From Symbiodinium sp. CCMP2592 (taxonomy: Eukaryota; Sar; Dinophyceae; Suessiales; Symbiodiniaceae): DNA of 64,000 nucleotides. Below the pieces are notes generated by a model. That model saw nothing but the letters and a program-made list of their open reading frames with translations. It had not been told where the DNA came from and searched no databases. The DNA is taken from the NCBI GenBank assembly GCA_905221615.1, contig CAJNDT010001232.1, forward strand, positions 1-64,000. The letters are read 5' to 3'. Positions 22,149 to 33,565 of this stretch are shown here, in pieces (the stretch's first letter is position 1; each line of letters begins with the position of its first letter). The position numbers and the translations under genes were made by a program.

Positions 22149-23025
22149 TCGCGAAAGATCTATCTAGAAGAAAGCTCAAGCAATCTCGTTCCAGGAGTGC
22201 CGTCTAAGACTAGCAAGGGGCACATGAACACTTTGATCCTACGACTGGAGTATAGGCACCCGCCTAAAGTCAAAGAAGGGCATTGAACGAAGCCTCCGTT
22301 GTAAGATCCTTGAATGTATCGTGGTCTTCGGGAGCCTATTGCAAGCCCACCTGGACCCTCGAACATAGTTCCTGTTACTCTGGTTTCCTGAATGTCATCC
22401 CAGGAGTCCATGTGCCCCAATAATAAATAGTTACTTTGCCCCCAAAGAACCTACAGAAGGATTACAGTGTATACTACTATATGAGTACGTGGACCCTCAA
22501 TGTCATAACCATAACCCACGTGATTCAGAACCGGGTGCTGCAACTCCAGGGTCTTGGCGTGGATCCTAAACCCTAAGCCCTAAGCCTTAAGCAAGATGGC
22601 AGTTATGCACTACAACGGATATAACCCTACATCCTAATCAAATCCTAGGCCTTTCAGTCCGAAGCCCTGAACCTCAGCTCCACCTAACACCCGAACCTCC
22701 AGACCCTCGTAGCCTAAGTCTCGTATCTTGTATGAAATCCTCATGCAGAACGCTGCTTGATCTTATCTACGTGTCGTGTGTCAATAGCCGTATACTTTCC
22801 GAAATGCTCCTAAAGCTGACACCTCAAAGCCTGAACCCGTATCCAACACACTATACTAGCAGCAAAGCTTCCCAAATCCCCCCTCTATTCTTAAATCCTA
22901 TGACCCTAGAAACCCTATAGCCCAAACCTCCCTGATCCCTAAACCCTAATCCCTAATCCTTCAACCCTATGATAAACCATAATCCCTAATCCTTAATCCC
23001 TGAGCCCTAAACCCTCCATTCTTAG
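22149..23025 (+). other. Intergenic stretch after the hydrolase gene
   Basis: No gene could be supported. Mostly low-copy sequence with scattered CCCTAAA units. An 86-codon minus-strand frame at 22160-22420 has no recognisable features. Confidence 0.5.
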
Positions 23026-23116
23026 AGGCTCTTTGGCCGGCTTCCATCCGGAGGAAGCTATCGATGCTTCTGCGGTAGAGTCCGCAGGACTATCTTGGCT
23101 TCTTTCCCGGGCCCCC
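23026..23116 (+). CDS. Exon-like segment, unknown gene
   Basis: Codes 'GSLAGFHPEEAIDASAVESA' then 'GLSWLLSRAP' between an acceptor (CATTCTTAG) and a GA donor (CCC|GAAGG). Phase 0 at its end would allow joining to 25038, but no homology supports this. Confidence 0.45.
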
Positions 23117-23769
23117 GAAGGGTTTTTTAAAGGGATCCTTTTAGGGCTCTGTTTAGAGCTCCCTTAAGGGTTCCTTCAAACGAATGCCTAAAGGGAACCG
23201 AGAAGGAGCAGTGAATGACTGAATGGAACCCTTAGTGGTCTTATCAGATTCACTAGTCGGGGTCAAGGGCTGCTATGACTGACACGGGTCAAAAAAGGGG
23301 CTCTGTAGAAGTTGTAGGGGCCTTTATAATTAGATCCGGGTTCGGGGTATATTATACTATAACTATAGTAAGGAACAGGAGTTAGCAGTGCTTGACTTTG
23401 GAAAAACCCGGATCCCGCAGGGGTTTAATCTGGATTCAGAAGGACTCTATAGTCTGTTCTAGCCTATAAGGGTTTGGGTTAGGTAAAGTTAGGCTTTAGA
23501 CTGTAGAGATGTATAGAGTAATGGCCTTTGAGGCTCCATGCTTTAGGTTCTGAACAATGGGTGCCTTCAGGACCGCTTCGAGCCAGCGTTGACAGCGCTA
23601 CCGGCGACTTGATTGAACATGGACGGACGAAGATTCCTACAACCGTTGAGTAGAGGTCCTGACCCTGTAAATAGATGTTGGTCCTCCGGTTCCAGTTAAC
23701 GACGTGGGGCTCCTTGATGTTTTCGGCCGTCTGAAGCTTCAAATCTCAACCCCTGGACTCGAGATGTAA

Positions 23770-23895
23770 GGAGCGACAGCTATCACAACGGCTGCGGTGG
23801 CAGTGGCAGTCCCGGCATTTTTGGCTGGCTTTGTTTGTCACTGGCGGTTCTTTCCGAGACGCCCAGCCATGCAATCATTCCCGCCGCTGCTGTGA
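23770..23895 (+). CDS. Exon-like segment with a membrane-like helix and stop
   Basis: Codes 'TAAVAVAVPAFLAGFVCHW' followed by 'RFFPRRPAMQSFPPLL' and TGA. This resembles a C-terminal membrane anchor with a positive cytosolic side. The acceptor would be GATGTAAG. No family recognised. Confidence 0.35.
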   Translation, partial: GATAITTAAVAVAVPAFLAGFVCHWRFFPRRPAMQSFPPLL

Positions 23896-24050
23896 CGATG
23901 CTCGCACGGCGTGCGATATCGATTCGATAAAAAGCAACACAGTGCGACAGGTGCATTCCCTAGGCATTCGGACCTTTGGCATCAAACGCTTTCAGCACAC
24001 AATCCTTTCATTATGTTTTTTCTGTAGCGGGTAAGGTGCCCAACAAGCTC

Positions 24051-24156
24051 AGAGATCCACTATCCCTTGTTTAAGGAATATTCCTTAAATCACATTAGGG
24101 AATCTGCTATAGTTCAAGGTATATTCCTTATTTAAGGGATATTGGAGTCTTTGGGA
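24051..24156. mobile_element. Family-D hairpin
   Basis: Arms TTTAAGGAATATTCCTTAAA / AAGGTATATTCCTTATTTAA with outer ends AGAGATCCAC / TTGGAGTCTT. Confidence 0.65.
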
Positions 24157-24262
24157 ACTTGGGTTCTTGTTAGGAAACTTAGTTTAAGTTACCACATAAG
24201 GGATCCCTTAAGGGATTTACAAGGGTCCCTTTAAGGGTTTAGTGCTTAAGGTTTAAGGTACC

Positions 24263-24374
24263 TACGGTTGATGATATAGATCCTGCATTACCCATAATAA
24301 GGAATAGACCATAATCAATAATTCCCATAGTTTAGGGTCCTTAAGGTAATGCAGGATTTATATCATCAACCGTA
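24263..24374. mobile_element. Family-C hairpin
   Basis: Ends TACGGTTGATGATATAGATC / TATATCATCAACCGTA with inner arms CCTGCATTACC / GGTAATGCAGG. Near-perfect terminal palindrome. Confidence 0.8.
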
Positions 24375-24430
24375 TTTGACAGGCCAGTCCTACGGACCTG
24401 CTCGAGTTTCCTTGTTCGAGGTGCTCCCGT

Positions 24431-24538
24431 GGGAGTTTCCGAAAGTTAGGGGTACCTTATTTTGGGGTCCTTATACTTATAATGAGGATCCTACCTTTTA
24501 GGGTACTATATCAGGGTCCCCTATTTTTGGAAACTCCC
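24431..24538. mobile_element. Family-A hairpin
   Basis: Ends GGGAGTTTCCGAAAGTTAGG / TTTTTGGAAACTCCC, 57 bp after a family-C copy. Flanks do not match. Confidence 0.75.
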
Positions 24539-24794
24539 ACATTCTACCGGACTTGAAGATCCCGGAGTTTCGGAGAGCTTAGGTAGTTCTACAGCGGAAT
24601 GCGGGCAGGCCTTTAAGATGAGGAAGGTTGAGGCTTCAGAGAGCAGGGGGTTTTGGGTAAGCGTGGAGTTTAATGTATTTTAGCTTAAACCCGAAAAAAA
24701 CCTAGGCCCTAGGCCCTGAATCATTCTGGGCTGCTGGGCAGCGGCTGAGAGAAATCGGCTGTGCCCAGGTTTGATAAGTTGGACGGATATAGGT

Positions 24795-24893
24795 ATGGCT
24801 GATTGGGATTGTTGGTAACTGTTTAGAGTTTAGGGACCCCAAACCCTATACCCTATGGCTGATTGGGATTGTTGGTAACTGTTTAGGGTTTAG
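24795..24893 (+). repeat. Direct tandem repeat, about 60-bp unit
   Basis: 'GGCTGATTGGGATTGTTGGT' and its continuation 'AACTGTTTAG' occur twice, separated by TTTAGGG-like units, consistent with a recent local duplication. Confidence 0.8.
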
Positions 24894-25037
24894 GGTTATA
24901 CCCTAAACCCACTGTTTCTTCTGATTTTTGGTCGGGTCCCATCTCACGGAACGCGAAACCCATAATCTCCAAACCTTAAACCCTCACCGTTCAGTTATGT
25001 TATTTCCTCTCGAATTCCCGTTCATGTGCTTTCGCAG

Positions 25038-26617
25038 CTGCCTTTGGCCGAAAGGAAGGTCACATATGCTTCGAAGAGTCTCCAGAATGAAGAACTTGAA
25101 GGTTCAGGGTTTAGGGTGTAGGGTTTAGCGTAATTGATTATCTACCTGAATCCTTTGCATGCAGGATCGGAGCTAAACCCTCAAGCCGCAAGCCTAAAGC
25201 GTTTAAAGGTCTGCATAATCATGAACGGTATCCCGTCACAGTCCTTGTAGCACCCGCAAAGACTATGCTATCATATGCTCTACTGTAAATATTCCGGCCA
25301 TAGTCGACCAAGAGCTTAAGCCCAGAACTACCCTTGCGTCCATTAGCAGCGAAGTCCAGAGACCACAACGGCGCCAACCAGCAAGCGCCATGGTGCAGGG
25401 ATCATGGAGGAGCCATGAACATGTACCGAAACCCTGAAAAGTAGGTAAGCAATGGCCCAATACCTATAAGGACCTATAGTTACAACAAGGCCATCAAGGT
25501 AGGGTTCGGGGCTTCGGGTGTAGGAGGTTGTCCAGCAGTACAAGTAGCCATGAGTCCTGTCTCGTTTTTTTGACCTGGCATTTTGTGTTTTTCAGTGGTT
25601 GCCGCGGAACTAGACTGCAATGACTAAGGCAGTTGTGTCCTAGGTGGGGTTTAGTGATACAGCCCCTGCAACATATGGGAGTTTCCGAAAACTAGGGGTA
25701 CCTTATTTTGGGGTCCTTATAATAAGGATCCTACTATTTAGGGTACTATATTAGGGTCCCCTATTTTCGGAAACCCCCATATGTCTGCAGGTCCAGTCTG
25801 GGCCCATGGAGGGTTCCTGTTCTGCCTGCCTAGTGCTGGCATTAGGTCATCACTTCCAACTGATGGTCTTACTGTTGAGGGTATAAATCCTGCATTACCT
25901 TAAGTAAGGACATAAATCGTAGGAATTATGGTATATTCCTTAGTATGGGTAATGCAGGATTCATATCGTAGGGCTTCAAGACCCGTCCAGGGTTCACCAT
26001 AGAGCTCCACACACGCCAACATCGATACACTGCTCACATCTTCGGTTGAGTGTAGAGTTTACGGTTGGGGCTAGGGGTTTAGGGTTTAGGGTTGATGATT
26101 ATAGTATAACCCTAAGCCCTAAACCCTAAACCGTGGCTCTGGCAGTTAGACGGTGAACTTCAGTTACCTCTAGGTATTTTTTTGCATACCCGGGGCCTGA
26201 GTGCCGATGCCGGTTCCTCTCAGCAGGGTTTGGGATATCCCGGTTTTGCTTCCAAAGGAACCGAAAGCTCTGATGTTTTTTCATGCACTGCTTGAAAAAC
26301 GGTCTCGTCAGCCGCGGTGCGGAGCCGGCTTTGAACGGGAGTGGTGCAGCGGCACACTCTAATAACAATACTAATATTAGTAATGATAGTAATGGAAATG
26401 GAAATAGTAACAGTAATAGTAATTGTAATAGTAGCCATAAGGGGGCCTCAAGGCTCGCGGCAAAGGCCGCCCATGTTTTTTTTGTTGCAGTGTGCTCCAG
26501 CCGCAGGATGTCTGGTTACTTGCTGTGAGCTACTTGCGAAGGCGACGCCTGAACCGCAGTGTCTGCGACCTCAGCGCTTCTCGCAACTCCCTCGTGGATG
26601 CACACCCTTGGTCTTAA
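25038..26617 (+). CDS. Last three exons of an unidentified gene, possibly glycosyltransferase-like
   Basis: Exons 25038-25101, 25791-25845 and 26491-26617 join in phase and end in TAA. They code 'LPLAERKVTYASKSLQNEEL', then 'GPVWAHGGFLFCLPSAGI', then 'VLQPQDVWLLAVSYLRRRRL' and 'NRSVCDLSASRNSLVDAHPWS'. Junctions are classical: CGCAG|CTG, GAAG|GTTCAG, TGCAG|GTCCAG, ATTAG|GTCATC and [24 protein letters not shown] appears at both ends of the first intron, which carries a family-A hairpin with ATAT duplications. 'HGGFLF' followed by 'PQDVWL' recalls the G-G-x-x-F and D-V/D-W segments of some GT-A glycosyltransferases; this is a weak guess. Upstream exons are not assigned. Confidence 0.65.
25677..25778. 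mobile_element. Family-A hairpin with perfect ATAT target duplication
   Basis: Ends GGGAGTTTCCGAAAACTAGG / TTTTCGGAAACCCCC, flanked by ATAT on both sides. It lies in an intron, ending 12 bp before the next exon. Confidence 0.88.
25869..25970. mobile_element. Family-C hairpin, diverged
   Basis: Keeps 'ATAAATCCTGCATTACC' and 'GGTAATGCAGGATTCATAT'; outer ends eroded. It starts 24 bp after the exon 25791-25845. Confidence 0.65.
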
Positions 26618-27039
26618 CCGGTCCTAAACGCTAAGCCCAAAGCTATCATCTTCTGAACCCTGCGACCCTAGGAGCCGTGAAGCCTTGGGCCTTCAACCAG
26701 GAAAGACCAAAGTGAGACTTCTTTTTGGGGGGTCTCTGACAAGGCACAGCATGTGTGTTGCTAAATGGAATCCCCAATGGAGCCTTGATTTTTCCAAGCC
26801 CTTCAGGCAGCAAGAGCCTACCAGGTGCGGCAAAGATTTTCCTACATAGACCCGGCATAGTAAGCAAGATACCGACCTCTCCCCTTGCACGACCCCGCAA
26901 ATCCCGGAAAGGAATCAAAGGTACGATGTCTCAAAATAACTACTGCTTCAAAAACACCACATCCTAAACCCGAAACCCTATACACCCCGAACACGAGACC
27001 GCACCAAGCCCCCACAACATCGCAGACCCTCAACCCCAC

Positions 27040-27139
27040 TACGATGGACAAAATCCTGCATGACCCATTATAGGGAATATACCATAGTTCCCATAGTTTA
27101 GAGTCCTTAGGGTAATGCAGGATTTATATCATCAACCCT
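27040..27139. mobile_element. Family-C hairpin
   Basis: Keeps 'AAATCCTGCATGACCC' and 'AATGCAGGATTTATATCAT' with a diverged left end. Confidence 0.65.
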
Positions 27140-27551
27140 AAACCGTAAACCCCCTATAGATCCCTTAAAAGAGCCCCTCTTATAGATCCCTTTAAAGGAA
27201 CCCTAGGATTTTGTCTATCAACCGTAGCGTCGAAAGCTTTCCAGGAGCAAAGAATCTCCTTTTGGGGCTTTCCCGTCTGCTTCTCGCATGCACTTGGCTT
27301 AAGGGTTTAGGATTTTGGGTTTAGGGTTTTGGGTTTTGGATTTAGGGTTTTCGGTTTAGGGTTTTGGGTTTAGGGTTTAAAGTTTAGGGTTTAGGGTTGG
27401 GGTCTTATGGAGTTCAGAGTGTTAGGGTGTCAGGGTTTCGGATTTAGGGCTAAGTGCTTGGCAGGTTCATGGGGTTTAGGGCGGTTTTAGCGTGTTAGGG
27501 TTTAGGGTTTAGGGTGTAGGGTTTAGGGTTTAGGGTAGGGCGGTTTTAGCG

Positions 27552-27665
27552 TGTTAGGGTTCGGATATGCTTATGGCTTCGGACGCTGCCTCTGGCCCTA
27601 CAATGATTGTAGAATGTACCTGAAGGCCAAAAGGCTTCTCGATATGAGTCGAGATGTACAGGCAT
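27552..27665 (+). CDS. Exon-like segment, unknown gene
   Basis: Codes 'GYAYGFGRCLWPYNDCRMYL' followed by 'KAKRLLDMSRDVQALET' on +, directly before a family-C hairpin at 27675. Edges uncertain (a GC donor AAG|GCCAAA is available). A second possible exon lies at 27229-27300. Confidence 0.35.
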
Positions 27666-27674
27666 TAGAGACCC

Positions 27675-27779
27675 TACGGTTGATAACAAAAACCCCGCAT
27701 TACCTTAAGGACCCTGAACTATAGGAGTTATGATATATTCCTTATCATGGGGAATGCAGGATTTCGATCATCAGCCGTA
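27675..27779. mobile_element. Family-C hairpin
   Basis: Ends TACGGTTGATAACA / TCGATCATCAGCCGTA with the conserved GCATTACC / GGAATGC core. Confidence 0.75.
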
Positions 27780-28187
27780 TGATACGAGTACAACGCTCTA
27801 TACACGAACTGGAAGAAGAACGCTAATATATGAATGCCAATACTATTTTGGGGGCTCCTCATTATACTTATAGAATAGTGGGCCCCAAAACCTTGGTCTA
27901 AGTATTAAGACCACTATATTACATTCCTTTCTTTCTGTCCGCTAAGTTGATAGAGGCTCTTGCAAAAGAACTAAACTCAAGTAATACAGGGGCCTTAATA
28001 ATTAGAATAGGGTTCCTTTAAACGGTTTGATAAGGGTTCCTTTACAGGGTCTATAAGGGCTATTACAAGAATGTACTATAGGGGCCTTATAACTAGAATA
28101 GGGTTCTGGGGCATCTTGTACTATACTTATAATCAGGAACCCCCGAAACAGTATTAAATCTGTAAATATTGAGGTCCCCTATAGTAT

Positions 28188-28307
28188 CCATGCCAGGCAT
28201 CGTAGATACAACTCCTTGCTGGTTGCCGTATCTCAGGATCTTTGACAACCTTAATCGAAGTTCGTTCATAAACCACACAAGAAGCGGGGGGTCTACTAGG
28301 AGGGTGT
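28188..28307 (+). CDS. Exon-like segment, unknown gene
   Basis: After TGCCAG it codes 'IVDTTPCWLPYLRIFDNLN' then 'RSSFINHTRSGG' before a stop at about 28305. A minus-strand frame at 28420-28555 ('FKDEGGLSIWEERASIEP') also looks coding, so the strand is not settled here. Confidence 0.3.
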
Positions 28308-28742
28308 AACTTAGCCCCAAATGAACTTTGGCAGGATTGATATGAAGAAACCATAATGAGGAATCTTAGACAGGCAGGTTTTATAGAGTACCGGTATGGT
28401 TTAGGATTTACGGCTCGGGTCCCATGTATTGAGATTCTTGCAACAACGATGCTACGGTCGCTAGGTTCTATACTAGCGCGCTCCTCCCATATAGACAACC
28501 CTCCCTCATCCTTGAACTGACCCAATCCTAAACACCCGCTTAAGTTTGTCCGCATTCCTCTAACGATGGTGCGCTCTTGAGGGATTCTGAGGGGTATTAT
28601 GCTAAAATGATGGAGGTTACTAAAAACTATAATAAACCCCCAAAACCCAAGTCTACTTGAGGGACTCTTGAGGCTTTGGGTTTGGGATGGTTTAAGTTTC
28701 CTGAACCATAATCCGAGCTTCTGAACCCCTAAACCCTAAATC

Positions 28743-28855
28743 CAAGGGTAAAAGCAGGGACCCTTAATAAGGACCTCTGGGGTAGCTATTATATACCCGT
28801 TATATAGCCATTATAGGGCAGGGGTCCCCATTAAGGGTCCCTCCTTTTCCCCTTC
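28743..28855. repeat. Family-J hairpin, copy 2
   Basis: Ends CAAGGGTAAAAGCAGGGA / CCCTCCTTTTCCCCTT; interior 'CTATTATATACCCGTTATATA' shortened relative to copy 1. Confidence 0.65.
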
Positions 28856-29100
28856 GACTAAACCACCCTACACCCCAAACCCTAAACCGTAAGCCTTATA
28901 AGCCCGAAACCCCAAACCCGGGATGCCGCTCTTCCAACTTCCTGGCTTCTTCCATCCGAGAGCTGCTGTGAACCCCCGAAGGTTACGTGTTTCCGGGTTT
29001 TGGCTTTCAATGTTTTCGGTGTGCAGGGCTGTCTGGGTTCAGGGTTTCGGGGGGTTCCGGATTATGGGGTTTGGAAAACTAGGGAGTAACTAGGGTGTAG

Positions 29101-29557
29101 GGAGCGTTTGGAACCTCCGAAGACGGGATGGTGCTTGGTATTCGTAGTTTGGGAATCCCGAACCCCCAGGCTCCATGATCCTCTGCGCCCTTCGCAACTG
29201 GCACCATTTTTACAAGAACAAATTCGGAGTTTCCGAAAATGAGGGGTACCGTATTTTGGGGTCCTGATAATAAGGATCCTACTATTTCGAGTACTATATT
29301 AGGGTCCCCTATTAACAGAAACTCCCAGATGAGTGTCAGTGTTCGCGGGAGCACCAGATCCGAGCGCAAGAATGTGGATTCGGCAAACCCCGAAGTCTGA
29401 AACCTACACCATCGTTTAGGGTTTAGGGTTTCATCAATGTGTCGAGTGGCAGGGGGCTCCCCGAGGATTCAATGAAGGAGTGTTTGATGTTCCGGTCCCA
29501 AGGGATCAGGGACACAAGCAAGAGTTGGTTGAGGCCGGAGTGTCGTTTAAAGATTGA
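29101..29557 (+). CDS. Last two exons of an unidentified gene
   Basis: Exons 29101-29169 and 29453-29557 join in phase 0: 'GAFGTSEDGMVLGIRSLGIP' 'NPQ' then 'GAPRGFNEGVFDVPVPRDQG' 'HKQELVEAGVSFKD' and TGA. Acceptor GTGTAG, GC donor CCCAG|GCTCC, acceptor GTGGCAG. The intron contains a family-A hairpin. Family not recognised; earlier exons may be at 28188 and about 28925-28975 ('MPLFQLPGFFHPRAA'). Confidence 0.6.
29226..29326. mobile_element. Family-A hairpin
   Basis: Left end GGAGTTTCCGAAAATGAGG; right arm altered (TTAACAGAAACTCCC). Inside the intron 29170-29452. Confidence 0.75.
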
Positions 29558-29755
29558 GCTGTTTTCGTAGCACATCCTTGAGCATCAATATGTGCATCAT
29601 TTCGGCCAGGTCCCCCTGCATCACGTCATCCATCAGCATGCACACCTTCGCTGGTGGGCACTGCATGCTCCCAACGACTTCAGGTCGGCGATGAGAACAG
29701 CCGGCTTGGATGCTTACTCGGCTCCTTCAGTGTGTTGTCCCCGCTCCTTCAGCAG

Positions 29756-29881
29756 TGTTGTCGGACTTGGCGGCAGCGGGTTTTCGAAAAGTGGATTCGG
29801 TCGTCGATCAACAAGATGGAGGAGATGACGCAGAAATACAAAGCGCCCTCGAAGGACGAGCAGAAGAAAGAGGAGCTTAAA
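29756..29881 (+). CDS. Exon-like segment: charged, helix-rich
   Basis: Codes 'CCRTWRQRVFEKWIRSSINK' 'MEEMTQKYKAPSKDEQKKEELK' between CAGCAG and a GT donor (AAA|GTACCT), probably a coiled-coil or basic tail. Just upstream 'GCTCCTTCAG' is tandemly duplicated. A preceding exon may span 29609-29691 ('HVIHQHAHLRWWALHAP'). Confidence 0.5.
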
Positions 29882-30570
29882 GTACCTACGAAATCCAAAA
29901 GACTAAATCCTAAGCCCTAAAACCCTAAACCTACAATACAGGGACATCTCTAAGGCCTCAGTCTTATAGACCTTCTTGGCACACGAAGCGCCTTAGGGAA
30001 CAGGGCTCCCTCCCCGGCAACCAACCTCTCAGTCCTCGGACCTACGCCCTAAACTCTTAATGCACAAAGCTCTGAAAAGCAAAAACTCCACAACTCCAAA
30101 AACTTTAAACTAAAATCCTTTGAAACCCCAAGACTCTAGACTCTGGGCCCTTCACCCCACCCCCAACACCCTGAAGACCCTTATCAGAAGCCTCAGACCC
30201 TCAACGAATGAGACCCAGAGGGCAGCAAACTCAGGAATACGTGCGCCCTTCCAATCTTGGTTTGCTTGGTTCGCGGGGGGCCTGAGATCCGCCCTTCGGG
30301 ATTTGGGGTTTAAGGTCTAGAGGTTTAGGGTCCGCCTTTTAGGAGTTTTTGGGGATTTGGGATTTAAGGTCTAGGGGTTTAGGGTTTAGGGTCCGCCTTT
30401 TAGGAGTTTTTGGGGATTTGGGATTTAGGGGTTTACGGTTTAGGGTCCGCCTTTTAGGAGTCTTTGGGGATTTGGGATTTAACCCTCAAGTTTAGGATTT
30501 CAGGTTTCGGGTCCGAAAACTCTGAAAGGACGAAGGGGTAGGATTTGGGGTGAAGCCTTCTAAACCCCAT

Positions 30571-30682
30571 GCCCAGAGACTCCGATATCCCATTAAGTAA
30601 GGAAGATACCTTAACTTATAGTAGGATCCCTAGTATGGTTTAGGGAGTATTCCTTCATTAAGGGATGTTGGAGTCTCGGGGT
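30571..30682. mobile_element. Family-D hairpin
   Basis: Arms AGAGACTCCGATATCCCATT / AAGGGATGTTGGAGTCTC with TAAGGAAGATACCTTAA inside. Confidence 0.7.
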
Positions 30683-31280
30683 AAGTCCGAAACCTCTGAA
30701 AGGAAAAGAAAGGGTTACGGCCCTATACTGTCGGGCCTTAATAATTAAAGTAGGGGTTCCCTTTAGAAGCTAAAGCTGAACCCTAAACCCTACAAACCCT
30801 GAACCCTAAACTCTAAACCCTAAACCCTAAACTCTAAACCCTAAACCCTAAACCTTGCAAATCCTGAACCCAATGCCTGAATACCGGGTAGCCTTACTAG
30901 TGTGTTCAGGGTTCCTTTAGCGCTTGTTCTGAGGGTTTAAGGTTCACGGTTCCCTGAAGCTTAAACATATTGGGTTCGTGGTAGCATGTATGGAGGGTTG
31001 AACACAAGGCCCCGGTTTTCCATCATCGGTATCGCGAAGCTCTGATGGCTTAAACCAAACATTCCTGCCAATGACCTAATTGACTCGTGTCTACAACAAG
31101 TATTCAGAAACCATGAGGATTAGTTCACCATAGTCTTCATGCCCGTATCTTGGATGAGAATCCGTCAGTATGCTCCTGGGGGAGCCTCACTAAAAGGCGT
31201 TTTTGAAAGTATGCAGCATGGGACATACATGTCGCTACATATGCTCAACTGAAACAACAGTTCATACATGAACGTACGAT

Positions 31281-32040
31281 ATGGGTAGCATTACATACAT
31301 GCATACATACATACATACGTGCGTGCATACATACGGACGAACGGTCTCAGTCCCAGCCGAGCAAGGGGGTCAGCGGCATTTACAAGTAACAGAGCTGGCC
31401 AACTACCACAGCACACGTTGGCACTGGAGACACAGGGAAAGTACAGCCTTCCCATACAAAACGTTTCCAAGCCGCATGCTGCATCTGTACGGGAACACGG
31501 CCGAACCCCCTACCCCTCCTCACTGATCCTACTTCACAGCGTACATACTCACCTACATACATACATACATACGTACCTACTTACCCACGTATATAGCTAC
31601 GTACATGCCTGCCCAAATGCATACATACAACAGACAGACAGCCAATCAGACAGCCAGAGACAGACCAACACAAGAGACAGAGAGCAGACGGACAGGCAGG
31701 CGGGCAAACAGACAGGCAGACATGTACACATACAGACCTGCATTTGTCACGTCAATGTTTGTAAAGCATAGGCCATATCATTGTTCGGCACAGCAATGTG
31801 TGCACATACATACACCTGTTTATGTATGTAGGTACGTATGTATGCACGTAAGACGTAGAGACACACGTATACATACGTGGGTACATACATATACATTTAC
31901 AATGTACACACGTCACATGCATGTACATGTACATACATGCATACAGACATACATACACATGTGTGCCCATATACACATATACCCGCATATACATATATAT
32001 AAGCACATAAATATAAATATATATATATATATATGTGTAT
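31281..32040. repeat. CATA/TACA-rich simple-sequence region
   Basis: Imperfect ACATACAT arrays at 31290-31330, 31545-31630 and 31795-32035. His/Tyr/Ile-rich reading frames on both strands are repeat artefacts. CT-rich runs follow at 32371-32450. Confidence 0.85.
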
Positions 32041-32396
32041 GCTTGCACATGAAGAAAATAGATAAGTTGAGCAAATGCTTTGCACATGTCAATCATCCAG
32101 GTCTGTCCTGAGCTCGGCATCCACGCCGAGTCTTGGCCTTCGCACAAAGGCAGATGTGTGTTGTTAGGGTTTCGCGCTTGATACTACCGGCTTCAGCGCA
32201 CATTTCCTTTGGCGGCAGTGTAAGCTAAATCTTACAAAGCCTTGCGGCTTTTTGCGTAAGGTTCCTGCGCGATATTGGGGTTTCGGAAGTGCAGCTAAGT
32301 CTGAGGATATAGGGAATAAAGAGCCTCGGGGCTTTGCGAGATGGAGCCTCAAAGGTTTCCGGTGCTGATGCCTCTCTCTCTCCCTCCCTCTCTATC

Positions 32397-32430
<34 letters not shown>

Positions 32431-32913
32431 CCTATCTCTCTGTCTGTGTCTGGATTTAAGACGTTTGTATGTGCCGACTTGGCAAGGTTACCACACTCAT
32501 TGACTGCTTCATTCCTGATCCTCTACCACTTAGGTATCCACACTAAAGAACACCTGAATCCCCATGTACAGGACGCTTGCGCGAATTACTGTCGGGGTAA
32601 GAAAGCCACGTACCACGAGTCTGCCCTTCTCCAGCAATCTGTTGCGTGTGTTGTTCGCCATGCTGGTAGTCCTCACTGAAATCTACAAAACCCTCACAAA
32701 GCCATGAACAGATCCTGTAAACCATAAGCAAGTTTGAAAATACACCGTACTGAATTGTAACCCTACAAACCCTTACAAAGAGAGAGATATTGAGAAGAAA
32801 AAGAGAAAGCCATCTTATCTACCTTTCAAGTAGGAAATGTGACTTTAGAATTGTCAGTTTAAGGTAGATTCTGCGATGAAGTGTGAGGCATGCGGTTTCA
32901 GTTTATTTGGTAG

Positions 32914-33066
32914 ATACTGTTGGTGTACACATGTGGGCGCACAAGCTTCGTCACCCTCGCCTACCAGGTCTGCCTCATTCAGGACCACGAAGAGGAACGC
33001 ATGTCAGCGATTTCAATGCCACATCCCGAACCCTACACCAAGCAATGCCTGAGAGCAATCTTGTGA
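32914..33066 (+). CDS. Terminal exon-like segment, unknown gene
   Basis: Exactly 51 codons from an acceptor (TTTGGTAG) to TGA: 'CGRTSFVTLAYQVCLIQDHE' 'EERMSAISMPHPEPYTKQCL' 'RAIL'. Composition is protein-like; no family recognised. A family-B hairpin begins 54 bp downstream. Confidence 0.5.
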   Translation: MLLVYTCGRTSFVTLAYQVCLIQDHEEERMSAISMPHPEPYTKQCLRAIL

Positions 33067-33120
33067 AGACTGAGCAGCTCACCAGCTGACGAATCTTCTG
33101 AAAAGCTTTTCCTTGGATGT

Positions 33121-33221
33121 GGGTGGTTGTCAAAATTAGGATTCCTTTTGGGGTCCCTATTATAATACGACACCTATTATTTAGGGTACCCAAAAAGGGA
33201 TCATAATTTTGACAACTACCC
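33121..33221. mobile_element. Family-B hairpin with perfect ATGT target duplication
   Basis: Ends GGGTGGTTGTCAAAATTAGG / AATTTTGACAACTACCC, flanked by ATGT on both sides. Best-preserved family-B copy. Confidence 0.9.
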
Positions 33222-33565
33222 ATGTATGCCATCAGCTTCGTCAGCTCCGATGTTTGAAAAGCCGCTTTAACAGAGCTTCCGCAACGCACACGACATCCTT
33301 CACTTCATCTAGCTAGCGTTTGTTCGTTTAAGAGGTACCTATTCCAAGCATGTACTGGGGGCGTTACACTATGACCTATGTTTTCACGCAATGCAATACA
33401 CAAAAGTGAACAAGTGTACCATATGACATTTATACCATGTAGTCTAGTATAAGATTTTCATACGCGATTAATGGAATAATATAGAGGCCTAAGTAATTAA
33501 TTCTAATCATATATATTGGGCCCAAACCCTATTCTAATTATGAAGGCCTATATTACCTTCGCCAG

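Noticed and set aside
25219..25543. Three overlapping open frames, one minus ('SSGLKLLVDYGRNIYSRAYD'), one plus
   Set aside because: All look partly protein-like; without homology the strand cannot be chosen, so none was annotated.
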